Assembly: GCA_031271685.1 (NCBI GenBank)
Contig: JAISVH010000126.1
Span: 1-34,468 of the forward strand
Direction: 5' to 3'
From: Eubacterium sp.
GTDB taxonomy: Bacteria; Bacillota; Clostridia; Oscillospirales; Ruminococcaceae
DNA: 34,468 nt
Part shown: piece by piece, positions 7,904-16,388 of the stretch
How the letters are laid out: the number at the start of each line of letters is the position of its first letter
Numbering within the stretch: the stretch's first letter is position 1
Notes under the pieces: generated by a model
The model's input: the letters and a program-made list of their open reading frames with translations, nothing else
Told to the model about the DNA's origin: nothing
Databases searched by the model: none
Program-made: the position numbers and the translations under genes

Positions 7904-10900
7904 ATGATTAAAATGGGTATAAAATCGAAAATATTGATTCCTGCGATAGCTATAACTCTTATTGTAGCGGCCGCAATACTTGCTTTCAATATTATATCTT
8001 TTTCAAGTTTTGTTGACGCGTCGACTATTGAACGGGTAGGCACGTCTACAAAAGTTGTAAACAACAGGCTTGATTCTCTTAAGCTGGACGCTAAAGCAGT
8101 GTCGTCAAGTATATCTAATAATCCGAACATAATTAGTGCGGCCGCAAATAAAAATCGTGAAGAACTGTTGGTTTACGCCAGGACGCTGCAAAATGACGCT
8201 GAAATAGACTTTTGCACAATTACCGATTCTAGTGGCGTGGTAATCGTTCGCACTCATGCTCCGGATAAATATGGAGATTCAGTTTTGTCGCAGGAGAATA
8301 TTAAATCCGCTTTGTATGGTCAGCCCCTGACGGTTATAGAAAAAGGTACTGTTGTGAGTTTGTCTGTCCGGTCAGGCACTCCTATTATTGATGACAAAGG
8401 CAATATTTTGGGTGTTGTGTCTGCCGGATATCGTTTGGATACGGAGCGGTTCGTGGATTCGATAAAAGATACGATGGGCTGTGAAATAACTATTGTTTTG
8501 GGAGACGATAGGATATCGACTACTATACTGAGGGAAGACGGCACTCGCGCGGTTGGTACAAAAGCAGACGCTTGGATAGCCGAGACGGTATTGGCCGGTA
8601 ATTCATATTCCGGAAGGATTGATATTTTGGGGCGTACCGCCGTTGCAAGATATACCCCTATCGAAGGACCAAACGGTCAAGCTATTGGAATGATTTTTGT
8701 GGGGCAGTATTTTGATGAGGAACTGCAAACCATTTGGACGTTTGTTCAGGGAGGGTTAATAATTACATTTATAATTATGGTCGTTTCATCTGCGGTTATC
8801 CTTATTGTTTTAGGCCGCATTGTCACACCGATCCGCGCAATGACCGACGCCGCTTCCGCTTTGGCGGTCGGCGATACAGATCTTGAGATCGATGTTAACA
8901 CAAATGATGAAATGCGCACCTTGGCTGACGCGTTTAACAGCATGATTGACAATACAAGGCGGCAAGTTGAAATTGTCGAACATATTGCCAACGGCGACCT
9001 GACAGTTTCGCTTCAAGTAAGGTCAGAAAAGGATATAATGAATCGCGCTTTAGAAAAACTTAGCGCTACTATACGAACTCAGAACGAGATGATCCGTAAG
9101 GAGTATGAACGCATTCAGCTTATGATGGACGCTACTCCTTTAGCTAGCCGCCTTTGGGACAAGGATTATAATCTTATCGAATGCAATGAAGCGGCGGTAA
9201 AACTTTTTAATCTAAAAGACAAGCAGGAATATATCAACAGGTATTACGAACTTTCTCCCAAATATCAATCTGACGGACAGGAAACGCGCGAGAAAGTTAA
9301 GGATTTGGTCAAGGAGGCGTTTGATAAAGGTATCTGCAATTATGATTGGCTTTATCTTATGCCTGATGGCACGCCGATGCCGTCAGAAGTAACCATGGTA
9401 CGCGTTCCATATGGAGACGATTATGTTGTCGCGGGGTATTCGCGCGATCTAAGGGAGCAGAAAAAAATGCTTTCCGAGATAGAAGAGAGAGACCGCATGC
9501 TTCAAGCCGCCCTAGAAGAGGCTAAAAACGCCAACAACGCCAAGGGTGATTTTCTTGCAAAAATTAGCCACGAGATGAGAACGCCGCTTAACGCTATTAT
9601 CGGTTTGTCGGAAATTACATTGGATAATTTGAGTCTTGACGTTGACGCAAAATCGAATCTTGAAAAGATATATAATTCCGGCTCAACGCTTTTGAGCATT
9701 GTGAACGACATTTTAGATATTTCAAAGATACAGTCCGGAAAATTCGAGATATTTCCTAATCAATACGACGTCCCTAGCATGGTCAACGATGCTGTTCTTC
9801 AAAACGTTCTTCGTATAGGGAGCAGACCCATACAGTTTGTTCTGGATATTGACGACTGTATGTTGGCACGGTTGTTTGGAGACGAGCTTCGGATCAAGCA
9901 AATTATAAGCAATCTCCTTTCTAATGCAATAAAATATACAGAGGAAGGAATGGTAAAGCTAGGGATTGGCTGCGAGCGCAGCGGAGACGATGTGTGGATG
10001 ACTATACGCGTTAGTGATACCGGTATTGGAATACGAACTGAACATGTTGACAAATTGTTTTCTGACTATGAGCAATTAGGTGATACATCCTTTCATCAAG
10101 TCGGTGGAACCGGATTGGGTCTTGCTATTACAAAAAGGTTGGCTGAAGCTATGGATGGTTCCATCAATGTCAAGAGCGAATACGGAAGTGGCAGTGTATT
10201 TACAGTTAAGATTAGGCAGAGTTACGTCAACGACACAGTAATTGGCATTGAGGTTATGGAAAGCTTGAAGCGTTTTCAGTATTCAGCTAGCAAGCTTAAC
10301 AGGAATTCACACACAAACCGTATTCAAATTCCCTATGCGCGAGTTCTGGTGGTGGACGACAACATCACTAATTTAGATGTCGCTAAAGGGCTTTTAAAGC
10401 CATATGGAATGGGGGTTGACTGTGTTACCGGGGGGCAGGATGCCATTCGCGCCATTCGTGATGAAAAGACAAGATATAACGCTATTTTTATGGATCATAT
10501 GATGCCCGGAATGGACGGCATCGAAGCAGCTAAAATCATACGAGAAGAGATTGGAACGGAATACGCTAAGAATATACCTATAATTGCCCTCACTGCCAAC
10601 GCGGTCGCCGGAAGCGAGGATGTGTTTTTAAGCAAGGGTTTTCAGGCCTTCATTTCAAAACCTATAGATATAGCCAAACTGGATTCTGTCATAAACCACT
10701 GGATAAGAAATAAGTCGCTTGAGAAAACCGAAAGGCAAAACATAGTATCCTCTGTAATACCGTCAAAGGATTATCTTGATTTTACAGCTCCTGATGCCGA
10801 GATTCTTATAGTTGACGATAACGAAACAAATCTTAAGGTCGCCACAGAACTGATGAAGCCCCTGCAAATGCGCATTGACACCGCGTCAGGAGGGGCCGAA

Positions 10901-11803
10901 GCCTTGCGTATGGTTAGACAAAAGCAGTATGACATAATATTTATGGACCATATGATGCCGGAAATGGACGGAATAGAAACTGTCACTAGGTTGAGACAAA
11001 CAGAGGATGAGTATTATCATAATGTGCCGGTAATAGCTTTGACGGCCAACGAAAATTCCGGAGTTAAAGAAAAATTTTTATTGGCCGGAATGAATGATTT
11101 CGTTTCAAAGCCGATCAATATTAAAATAATCTGTGAAAAAGTCAAAAAGTGGCTTCCAAAGAAATTGTTGCATGACAAAGATTTGAGGCATACAATAAAT
11201 AAAACTGACGAACTTCCTGTTATAGACGGAATTAATACGGCGGATGGCGTCCGTTATTCAGGGACAAAAGAGCTTTTTATAAGTTTGCTGGGAGATTTTT
11301 ATAAGATAATCGATTTAAAGGCTGATAAAATTGAAAAATATTTGACTGACGGAAAGCTTCGTGATTTAACTATTGAGGTTCACGCCTTGAAAAATACCGC
11401 GAGAACGATTGGAGCAAGGGAGCTTTATAAAGGTTTTTTACTCCTGGAGCAATACGGAAACGAGGAAGATATTGATGCTTTGAAACGTGAGATGCCGGCA
11501 GTAATGGAGCAATACAGGGGTTTTAAGAAGATACTTAGGCCATTTGGAAAAGCGCAGGAGCATGAAAAAAAAGCGACCACCGCAAAAGAATTGATCGCTT
11601 TATTGGAAAAAATTAAATTTTCAATGAGGAGTTTTGATTTAGGCAGTGCGGACGAAGCGCTTGAAAGTCTGGAAAAATTGCAAATACCTGAAGAATGCAA
11701 AGCTCATGTTGAGATGTTAAGCGCTTATGTATCTGATGTTGCCATAGCCGAAGTTATGGAATTGACCGAAGTTATTATAGAAATAATTAAAAAATACAAG
11801 TAA
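7904..11803 (+). CDS. Large hybrid histidine kinase (Cache-HAMP-PAS-HisKA-HATPase-REC-REC-Hpt)
   Basis: 1299 residues; ATG preceded by AAAGGAG. A membrane segment at about 8-30 and another at about 283-306 enclose an extracellular Cache-type sensor domain, which usually binds small metabolites. HAMP follows (about 305-360), then a PAS-like domain (about 395-520). The HisKA motif SHEMRTPLNAI gives phospho-acceptor His556. The ATPase domain shows NLLSNAIKYT (N box), VSDTGIGI (G1) and GGTGLGLAI (G2). Two receivers follow, with Asp864 and Asp1015, both in an MDHMMP motif. The Hpt domain carries His1160 in VHALKNTARTIG. All catalytic and relay residues are present, so a complete His-Asp-His relay is expected. 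It is followed 21 bp later by a response regulator gene, probably its partner. The stimulus is unknown. Confidence 0.95.
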   Translation: MIKMGIKSKILIPAIAITLIVAAAILAFNIISFSSFVDASTIERVGTSTKVVNNRLDSLKLDAKAVSSSISNNPNIISAAANKNREELLVYARTLQNDAEIDFCTITDSSGVVIVRTHAPDKYGDSVLSQENIKSALYGQPLTVIEKGTVVSLSVRSGTPIIDDKGNILGVVSAGYRLDTERFVDSIKDTMGCEITIVLGDDRISTTILREDGTRAVGTKADAWIAETVLAGNSYSGRIDILGRTAVARYTPIEGPNGQAIGMIFVGQYFDEELQTIWTFVQGGLIITFIIMVVSSAVILIVLGRIVTPIRAMTDAASALAVGDTDLEIDVNTNDEMRTLADAFNSMIDNTRRQVEIVEHIANGDLTVSLQVRSEKDIMNRALEKLSATIRTQNEMIRKEYERIQLMMDATPLASRLWDKDYNLIECNEAAVKLFNLKDKQEYINRYYELSPKYQSDGQETREKVKDLVKEAFDKGICNYDWLYLMPDGTPMPSEVTMVRVPYGDDYVVAGYSRDLREQKKMLSEIEERDRMLQAALEEAKNANNAKGDFLAKISHEMRTPLNAIIGLSEITLDNLSLDVDAKSNLEKIYNSGSTLLSIVNDILDISKIQSGKFEIFPNQYDVPSMVNDAVLQNVLRIGSRPIQFVLDIDDCMLARLFGDELRIKQIISNLLSNAIKYTEEGMVKLGIGCERSGDDVWMTIRVSDTGIGIRTEHVDKLFSDYEQLGDTSFHQVGGTGLGLAITKRLAEAMDGSINVKSEYGSGSVFTVKIRQSYVNDTVIGIEVMESLKRFQYSASKLNRNSHTNRIQIPYARVLVVDDNITNLDVAKGLLKPYGMGVDCVTGGQDAIRAIRDEKTRYNAIFMDHMMPGMDGIEAAKIIREEIGTEYAKNIPIIALTANAVAGSEDVFLSKGFQAFISKPIDIAKLDSVINHWIRNKSLEKTERQNIVSSVIPSKDYLDFTAPDAEILIVDDNETNLKVATELMKPLQMRIDTASGGAEALRMVRQKQYDIIFMDHMMPEMDGIETVTRLRQTEDEYYHNVPVIALTANENSGVKEKFLLAGMNDFVSKPINIKIICEKVKKWLPKKLLHDKDLRHTINKTDELPVIDGINTADGVRYSGTKELFISLLGDFYKIIDLKADKIEKYLTDGKLRDLTIEVHALKNTARTIGARELYKGFLLLEQYGNEEDIDALKREMPAVMEQYRGFKKILRPFGKAQEHEKKATTAKELIALLEKIKFSMRSFDLGSADEALESLEKLQIPEECKAHVEMLSAYVSDVAIAEVMELTEVIIEIIKKYK

Positions 11804-11824
11804 AAATAATTTAAGGAGGATTAT

Positions 11825-12589
11825 ATGCAGAATATATTAATTGTTGCTGAGGCAAAAAGTCATTTACTTATGTCTATCACTGAGCATTTTGAGAAAGTAT
11901 CCTATCAGGTATTTACCGTTCCGGCTGATATTGAATCTATAAATGATGTTAAAGAGACTTTTCAAAGCATATTGATCTATGCTGACGACAAGCTGTTGGA
12001 TCAGCATCCTGCTCTGTATTTTATTAAAGATCACGCAGTTATGAGCAATATTCCAATTTTTATCCTAGGCAATTTAGATGAATTGACCACAATCAAGTCA
12101 ATAATTCCAAAAGGACTGATAAATAAGGAATTTTTGCGGCCGATAAGCATACACGTACGCGAATTAGTTGACAAAATAGATAATCTAATAAAGATTTATA
12201 ACACAAATAAAAAGAAAAAAATATTGGTGGTTGATGACTCCGGCGCAATGCTCCGCAATGTTAAAGGTTGGTTGGAAAATAAATATAACGTATTTCTGGC
12301 GAATTCAGGAGCTATGGCAATAAAATATTTGGCTTTGAACCGTCCGGATTTGGTATTGCTTGATTATGAAATGCCTGTGATAGATGGGAAGCAGGTTTTA
12401 GAAATGATCCGCACGGAAAAAGAGTTTACAGACATTCCCGTTATGTTTCTGACCATTAAAGGCGATGCGGAAAGCATTATGAAGGTTAAGGATCTAAAGC
12501 CGGAGGGATATCTTTTAAAGACGCTAGAGCCCTATCAAATAGTAAAGGCTATTGACGATTTTTTTGAATTAAGAAAGGGGCTTATATAG
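11825..12589 (+). CDS. Response regulator with degenerate N-terminal receiver
   Basis: 254 residues; AAGGAGG stands 7-8 bases before the ATG and the gene is 21 bp after the hybrid kinase, so the two are co-transcribed. Residues about 135-250 are a canonical receiver: KILVVDDSG acidic pocket, phospho-acceptor Asp180 in LLDYEMP, MFLTIKG and LLKT. Residues 1-125 look like a second, degenerate receiver: the start is ILIVAEAKS, lacking the usual acidic pair, and the phospho-acceptor strand reads SILIYADD. No output domain (DNA-binding, GGDEF, EAL) is present, so it would act by protein contact, or as an intermediate in the phosphorelay. The kinase tail at 1-651 and the diguanylate cyclase at 16842 are possible partners by proximity only. 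Confidence 0.88.
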   Translation: MQNILIVAEAKSHLLMSITEHFEKVSYQVFTVPADIESINDVKETFQSILIYADDKLLDQHPALYFIKDHAVMSNIPIFILGNLDELTTIKSIIPKGLINKEFLRPISIHVRELVDKIDNLIKIYNTNKKKKILVVDDSGAMLRNVKGWLENKYNVFLANSGAMAIKYLALNRPDLVLLDYEMPVIDGKQVLEMIRTEKEFTDIPVMFLTIKGDAESIMKVKDLKPEGYLLKTLEPYQIVKAIDDFFELRKGLI

Positions 12590-12639
12590 TAAATTACTTT
12601 TTTATGGAAATTAATACCGGGATTGTAAAAAAAATAAAT

Positions 12640-12901
12640 TCTAATGTAGTTGGCAATACTTACCATTTCACGGAGATTACTGTCTGCCAAATATTTACCG
12701 GACGATTGGCGTTTTAGTGGCTTTATCAACCTTGACAGCGGCGGTGTCGGCGACAAGCACGTTGATATCTTTTGGGGCGGGTCACTATGGTTTAACCTAA
12801 AAACAGACAAATATCGTGAGAGATTCCTCGACGCATACGGTCGCGACATGATAAACAACGATATGTTCCGTGTAATAGCGGCTTGTGAAGTGTTTGGGTA
12901 A
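12640..12901 (+). pseudogene. Aminoglycoside phosphotransferase C-terminal remnant (APH(3')-like)
   Basis: Only the C-terminal third survives, with a frameshift. In one frame (from 12669) the APH catalytic loop reads HGDYCLPN. One frame over, from about 12695, it continues as DDWRFSGFINLDSGGVGDK, which matches the Mg-binding FIDLGRxGVxD region of APH enzymes, then a VDI...FLDAYG tail ending at 12901. The upstream N-lobe is absent; the sequence instead joins, at about 12616, a fragment of the dispersed repeat core found at 27273-27305. The catalytic Asp and the metal-binding Asp are in different frames, so no active kinase can be made. It shows a past acquisition of a resistance-type gene. Confidence 0.7.
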
Positions 12902-12929
12902 ATACGCTTTGATGAAAGAGAGAGAAATT

Positions 12930-13646
12930 ATGTGGCAATGCCCGAAATGCGAACGCAAGTTCAAAAATACAAACCAAGACCATTACTGCGGGAAAATCGA
13001 AACTATCGACCGGTATATTTCAGAGCAGACTGAAGAAGTTCGCCCCATTTTGCATAAGATCCGCGAAACCATCCGCGCAGCCGCTCCTGAAGCAACGGAA
13101 AAAATATCATGGCAGATGCCGACATTTTGGCAGGCGACAGTCGCCCCCAGAGGTGAGAATCTTATCCATTTTGCGGCGTTCAAGAAGCATATCAGTATCT
13201 TCCCCGGCGGCGAAGCAACCGCAGTCTTCGCCGATCGCCTAACCGAATACAAGACCGCAAAAGGCACAATTCAATTGCCGCTTAATCAGCCGATACCCTA
13301 CAAGTTGATTGAAGATATTACCCGTTTGAGGGTATCAGAAGTAAATGAGAAAAGCAGACCAAGCGAAAAACTTTACGAATACGAAGCTGTAATTCAATCC
13401 GCTGATAAGGGCGGCGCGTATGTGGCGTTCCCTTATGACCTCCGCGCAGAATTCGGCAAGGGGCGAGTTAAGGTTCGCGCCACATTTGACGGTGAATCTT
13501 ATTACGGTAATATCGTGAATATGGGAGTAAAAAACGACGACGGCTCCGTATGTTATATCATTGGGATTCGTAAGGATATTCGAATTAAAATTGGCAAGCA
13601 GCCGGATGACACAATTCATGTAACAGTCCGGGAAAGGAGCAATTGA
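12930..13646 (+). CDS. DUF1801 + DUF1905 protein with zinc-ribbon start
   Basis: 238 residues from the ATG at 12930, preceded by a purine-rich GAAAGAGAGAG; an ATG at 12912 and a GTG at 12885 are alternatives. The N-terminus has CPKCERKF...HYC (C4, C7, H18, C20), a likely small zinc ribbon. Residues about 25-135 match the DUF1801 (YdhG-like) fold: YISEQTEEVRPILHKIRETI, ATEKISWQMPTFW and HISIFPGG. Residues about 145-235 match DUF1905 (YEAVIQSADKGGAYVAFPYD). Neither domain has an established biochemical role; such proteins often travel with antibiotic-response or mobile loci. It is the only intact gene in a patch of decayed genes and ends just before the immunity-like pseudogene. Confidence 0.8.
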   Translation: MWQCPKCERKFKNTNQDHYCGKIETIDRYISEQTEEVRPILHKIRETIRAAAPEATEKISWQMPTFWQATVAPRGENLIHFAAFKKHISIFPGGEATAVFADRLTEYKTAKGTIQLPLNQPIPYKLIEDITRLRVSEVNEKSRPSEKLYEYEAVIQSADKGGAYVAFPYDLRAEFGKGRVKVRATFDGESYYGNIVNMGVKNDDGSVCYIIGIRKDIRIKIGKQPDDTIHVTVRERSN

Positions 13647-13647
13647 T

Positions 13648-14080
13648 ATGCCGAAACAAAAACTACGCAAAATGCTCGGTGAGGAGATTCGCCTTACATC
13701 GTTTCGCTTATGCGGTTAATCGAAACGCAAAGCATGGATTATTGCGAAAAATATTACTACCCATTTTTGAGAATCATTGCCCCGATGATAAACGCCCGCA
13801 TATGGCGATTGAGGCGGCTCGTGACTGGTTTAATGGCAAGAAAAAATTGCCGGAAGTCAAGAAAATTATTTTGCACGAATGCCATGCCGCCGCGCGTGAG
13901 CTTGACGACAATCCCGCCGCGCAAGCTACAGCCCGTGCTTGCGGACAGGCTTCAGCCTGTTTCCACACGCCGACCCACTCATTAGGACTGGCGTTTTATG
14001 GCACGGCGCTATTGCCTATGACAGCGTTGGCATAAACGAGGATGCGGAAGTCTACGACCGAATCGCCGCCGAAAAGTGAG
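13648..14080 (+). pseudogene. Imm-5-like putative immunity protein, multiply frameshifted
   Basis: The start (ATG at 13648, MPKQKLRKMLGEEI, after AAAGGAG) is in one frame. MRLIETQSMDYCEKYYYP is in a second (from 13713), then FENHCPDDKRPHMAIEAARDW and LPEVKKIILHECHAAAREL are in a third, through to THSLGLAFYG. The end, IAYDSVGINEDAEVYDRIAAEK, is again in another frame and stops at 14080. Put together these pieces follow the whole length of the small helical family annotated as 'putative immunity protein' (Imm-5-like) in Firmicutes. At least three frameshifts are needed, so it is broken. A few bases after the DUF1801/DUF1905 gene, which suggests a former two-gene unit. Confidence 0.68.
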
Positions 14081-14099
14081 CAAAGTGTTCAGGCGCTTC

Positions 14100-14354
14100 A
14101 TAGCGGGTTAAAATATGCACATCATTACAAAGGACTTGGCCCGTCGCAGTATCCTTTATCTAATGGCGCACTACCGTAAACTGAAAGGTTTACCTCCGCT
14201 CAATAATGATACGACATTGTTCAACTATACGCTGGTGACAATGATTGAAAACCATGCCTATGTCGGCGAGTTGGTGTCGCAAACCACTGCGCCGTCTTAT
14301 AAAAACCACGGGATAGTCAAGCGGCCAAAGGCGGTTCCTCCACAGATGTTTTAA
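14100..14354 (+). pseudogene. Serine recombinase remnant
   Basis: The fragment starts HIITKDLAR, matching the VxKDLSRLGRD motif of the resolvase catalytic domain. It then jumps to a short stretch resembling the recombinase domain: FNYTLVTMIENHAYVGEL followed by SYKNHGIVKRPK, comparable to the TVxxILxNxxYxGxxV...SYKxxKxxxxP pattern of large serine recombinases (Tn4451/TndX type). A 400-500 residue protein is reduced to under 80 codons with an internal deletion, and it runs into a fragment of repeat family B. It is probably the relic of the element that brought in this patch. The identification rests on two short motifs. Confidence 0.5.
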
Positions 14355-14409
14355 AAAATTTTAGAAAAAACATAATATATTAAATTATAACGATTTTACA
14401 AATAATTTC

Positions 14410-14438
14410 TTGACAAATAACAATAATTAGTATATAAT
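14410..14438 (+). promoter_or_regulatory. Consensus promoter of the flavo-diiron protein gene
   Basis: TTGACA (14410-14415), 17 bp spacer, TATAAT (14433-14438). Perfect hexamers at ideal spacing, about 90 bp before the start codon. Confidence 0.75.
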
Positions 14439-14527
14439 TTTTATCACTATTATTCGCGTTGATTTTGTGTTTAAAGTATCATATTATATTTTAATATTGA
14501 GCTTATCTTTTCATAAGGAGGGTTCTC

Positions 14528-15736
14528 ATGCACTGCATAAAAAAGATTACCGATGATTTGATATGGGTTGGCGCAAACGACCGGCGTTTGGCGATGTTTG
14601 AGGGAGTTTATTCCGTTCCCGACGGAGTTTCCTATAACTCTTACTTATTGACCGACAAAAAAACAGTCCTGTTTGATACTGTAGATAAGTCGGTAAGGGA
14701 ACAATTTTTAGAAAATGTATCCGAGACGCTGAAAGAAAGGCCGCTTGATTACCTTGTTATACAGCATATGGAACCGGACCACTCAGCGTCAGTTTTGGAA
14801 ATAATGGCTCTCTACCCTGATATGCGAGTCGTATGCAACGCTAAAACCCTGCAATTTATAAAGCAATTCTATAACTTTTATGATGAATCTCGTTTCATGA
14901 TAGTCAAGGAGAACGATACGCTTGATACCGGGCGTCATCTTCTTCGCTTTATTATGGCGCCGATGGTGCATTGGCCGGAAGTGATGGTAACTTATGATTC
15001 CGTTGATAAAATCCTATTTTCATCCGATGCATTCGGATGCTTCGGCGCGCTGAACGGAGCCATATTTGCGGATGAGGTAGATTTTAACAAGGACTACATT
15101 GATGAAGCAAGACGTTACTATACAAATATAGTGGGAAAATATGGAACGCAAGTCGGAGCTTTGCTAAAAAAAGTATCGACTGCTCAAATTGAGATTATCT
15201 GTCCGTTACACGGTTTTGTCTGGCGCAAAAATTTAAACGACATAGTTTTAAAATATAGTCAATGGAGCGAGTATCAGCCGGAAGAACCCGGCGTGATGAT
15301 TGCCTACGCTTCGGTGTATGGGCACACGGAAAATGCCGCGGAGATTCTCGCTTCGATGCTTTGGGACCGAGGTATCAAGACAGTAATGTTCGACGTTTCG
15401 GTCACACCGGCATCTAAAATTGTGTCGGCGGCCTTTAGGTGGAGTCATTTGGTATTTGCATCCACAACATACAACGCGGGAATTTTTGTGACAATGGAGG
15501 CGTTTATTTCAGATCTCGTTGCTCATAACATACAAAATAGAACCGTGGCTTTAATTGAAAACGGATCATGGGCCCCCACCAGCGGAAAACTTATGCGCGC
15601 TCAACTGGAAAAGTGCAAAAACATCCGCCTTATTGACGAGACTATCAATATACGTTCCGGACTTAACCCCGAACAGCGCTCAGCACTAAAATCAATGGCT
15701 GAGATGATCGCATCAGATTTTCCTTTTGTCAGTTGA
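14528..15736 (+). CDS. A-type flavo-diiron protein (oxygen/NO reductase)
   Basis: 402 residues; AAGGAGGG ends about 6 bases before the ATG. The N-terminal metallo-beta-lactamase-like domain (1-250) keeps the diiron ligands: H80-x-E82-x-D84-H85 in HMEPDH, H148 in MVHWPE, D167 in SSDAFG and H228 in PLHGFVW. The C-terminal flavodoxin domain (about 258-400) binds FMN at IAYASVYGHTENAA. These enzymes reduce O2 to water or NO to N2O in the cytoplasm of anaerobes, fed by rubredoxin. The rubredoxin gene follows 270 bp downstream, giving a complete electron path. Length is standard for class A enzymes, with no fused rubredoxin domain. Transcribed from a consensus promoter. Confidence 0.96.
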   Translation: MHCIKKITDDLIWVGANDRRLAMFEGVYSVPDGVSYNSYLLTDKKTVLFDTVDKSVREQFLENVSETLKERPLDYLVIQHMEPDHSASVLEIMALYPDMRVVCNAKTLQFIKQFYNFYDESRFMIVKENDTLDTGRHLLRFIMAPMVHWPEVMVTYDSVDKILFSSDAFGCFGALNGAIFADEVDFNKDYIDEARRYYTNIVGKYGTQVGALLKKVSTAQIEIICPLHGFVWRKNLNDIVLKYSQWSEYQPEEPGVMIAYASVYGHTENAAEILASMLWDRGIKTVMFDVSVTPASKIVSAAFRWSHLVFASTTYNAGIFVTMEAFISDLVAHNIQNRTVALIENGSWAPTSGKLMRAQLEKCKNIRLIDETINIRSGLNPEQRSALKSMAEMIASDFPFVS

Positions 15737-15818
15737 ACTCGGTTCGTACTTCAGAAATTATTTTTAGTATTTAAAACCAAAGTCTCAGCGTCACGGCTAG
15801 GTGAAAAAATGGATTAGT

Positions 15819-15870
15819 ATATAACCGCGTTTATGTCCCCCCCGCCTCTCGGACGGCGGGTATATTTATT
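15819..15870. repeat. Repeat family B fragment with hairpin
   Basis: ATAACCGCGTTTATGTCCCC (15821-15840) matches the end of family B at 29513-29530 (same orientation). It continues into the hairpin CCCGCC (15841-15846) / GGCGGG (15855-15860) followed by TATATTTATT, which may terminate the flavo-diiron transcript. Confidence 0.5.
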
Positions 15871-15945
15871 AAGGCAGAAGATTGCCAAAAAATTTTATCT
15901 GTCCGACTTGTAAATACTTAGCTCAAAACTTTGAGTATGTTTTAT

Positions 15946-15983
15946 GGGATTAATTTCCATAAAAACGCAATTTGCTATATAAT
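15946..15983 (+). repeat. Dispersed repeat core upstream of rubredoxin
   Basis: GGGATTAATTTCCATAAAAA (15947-15966) followed by CGCAATTTGCTATA is repeated almost exactly at 27272-27305, in inverse within foldback copy 3 (6165-6200), and in part at 12598-12616. Its right end gives TATATAAT (15976-15983), a possible -10 box for the rubredoxin gene. Confidence 0.55.
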
Positions 15984-16008
15984 AACGATGAAAGGAGGAG
16001 CAGCGGAT

Positions 16009-16161
16009 ATGAAGTATGAATGTGTTTGCGGATATGTCTATGACGAAGCGGTTGGCGACCCGGACAGCGGAATAGAGCCGGGAACAAAGTGGGCGGATCT
16101 TCCCTCCAATTTTGTATGCCCCGTCTGCGGAGCTGGAAAAGAAGCTTTTTCAGAGAAATAA
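16009..16161 (+). CDS. Rubredoxin
   Basis: 50 residues from the ATG at 16009, chosen because AAAGGAGG ends about 10 bases before it and because rubredoxins begin M-K-x-Y/W-x-C. The four iron ligands are in CVCGYVYDE and CPVCGAGK; the intervening [22 protein letters not shown] is the typical spacing and sequence. It is a soluble one-electron carrier that donates to flavo-diiron proteins and rubrerythrins. Located just downstream of the flavo-diiron gene in the same direction, it is the likely electron donor. A hairpin terminator follows. Confidence 0.96.
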   Translation: MKYECVCGYVYDEAVGDPDSGIEPGTKWADLPSNFVCPVCGAGKEAFSEK

Positions 16162-16199
16162 TATCGAGGTGAAAAAGGCGGCGGTAGCGTGTCAAATGC

Positions 16200-16290
16200 A
16201 AACACGGGAAGCCGCTTCCCGTGTTTTAGCAAGCGACAGCGGTGAGATGATCACGCCGCCTAATAGGCGGGAACATGAGCGCGTTTATAT
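16200..16290. repeat. Repeat family B copy with terminator-like hairpin
   Basis: Matches the family at 21258-21355 and 30765-30886: a GC-rich palindrome, GTGTTTTAGCAAGCG, then CCGCCTAATAGGCGG and CATGAGCGCG. The first part forms AACACGGGAAG (16201-16211) / CTTCCCGTGTT (16215-16225) followed by TT, which would serve as the rubredoxin terminator. Confidence 0.6.
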
Positions 16291-16388
16291 ATTTCTGCGT
16301 GAAAAAACGTAAAACCAACCTGAAAGAAAGCCCAAGCTTTTTAAAAACCGTATAATTTATTAAATTATAGTAAAGTGAGAAAAAAATA

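Noticed and set aside
12650-12901. 83-codon open frame as a new small gene
   Set aside because: It is the second half of the aminoglycoside phosphotransferase remnant; its first residues are read out of frame and the HGDxxxxN loop is in another frame.
16112-16312. 66-codon open frame after rubredoxin
   Set aside because: It overlaps the rubredoxin 3' end in another frame and then reads through a family B repeat; no ribosome site and no recognisable domain.
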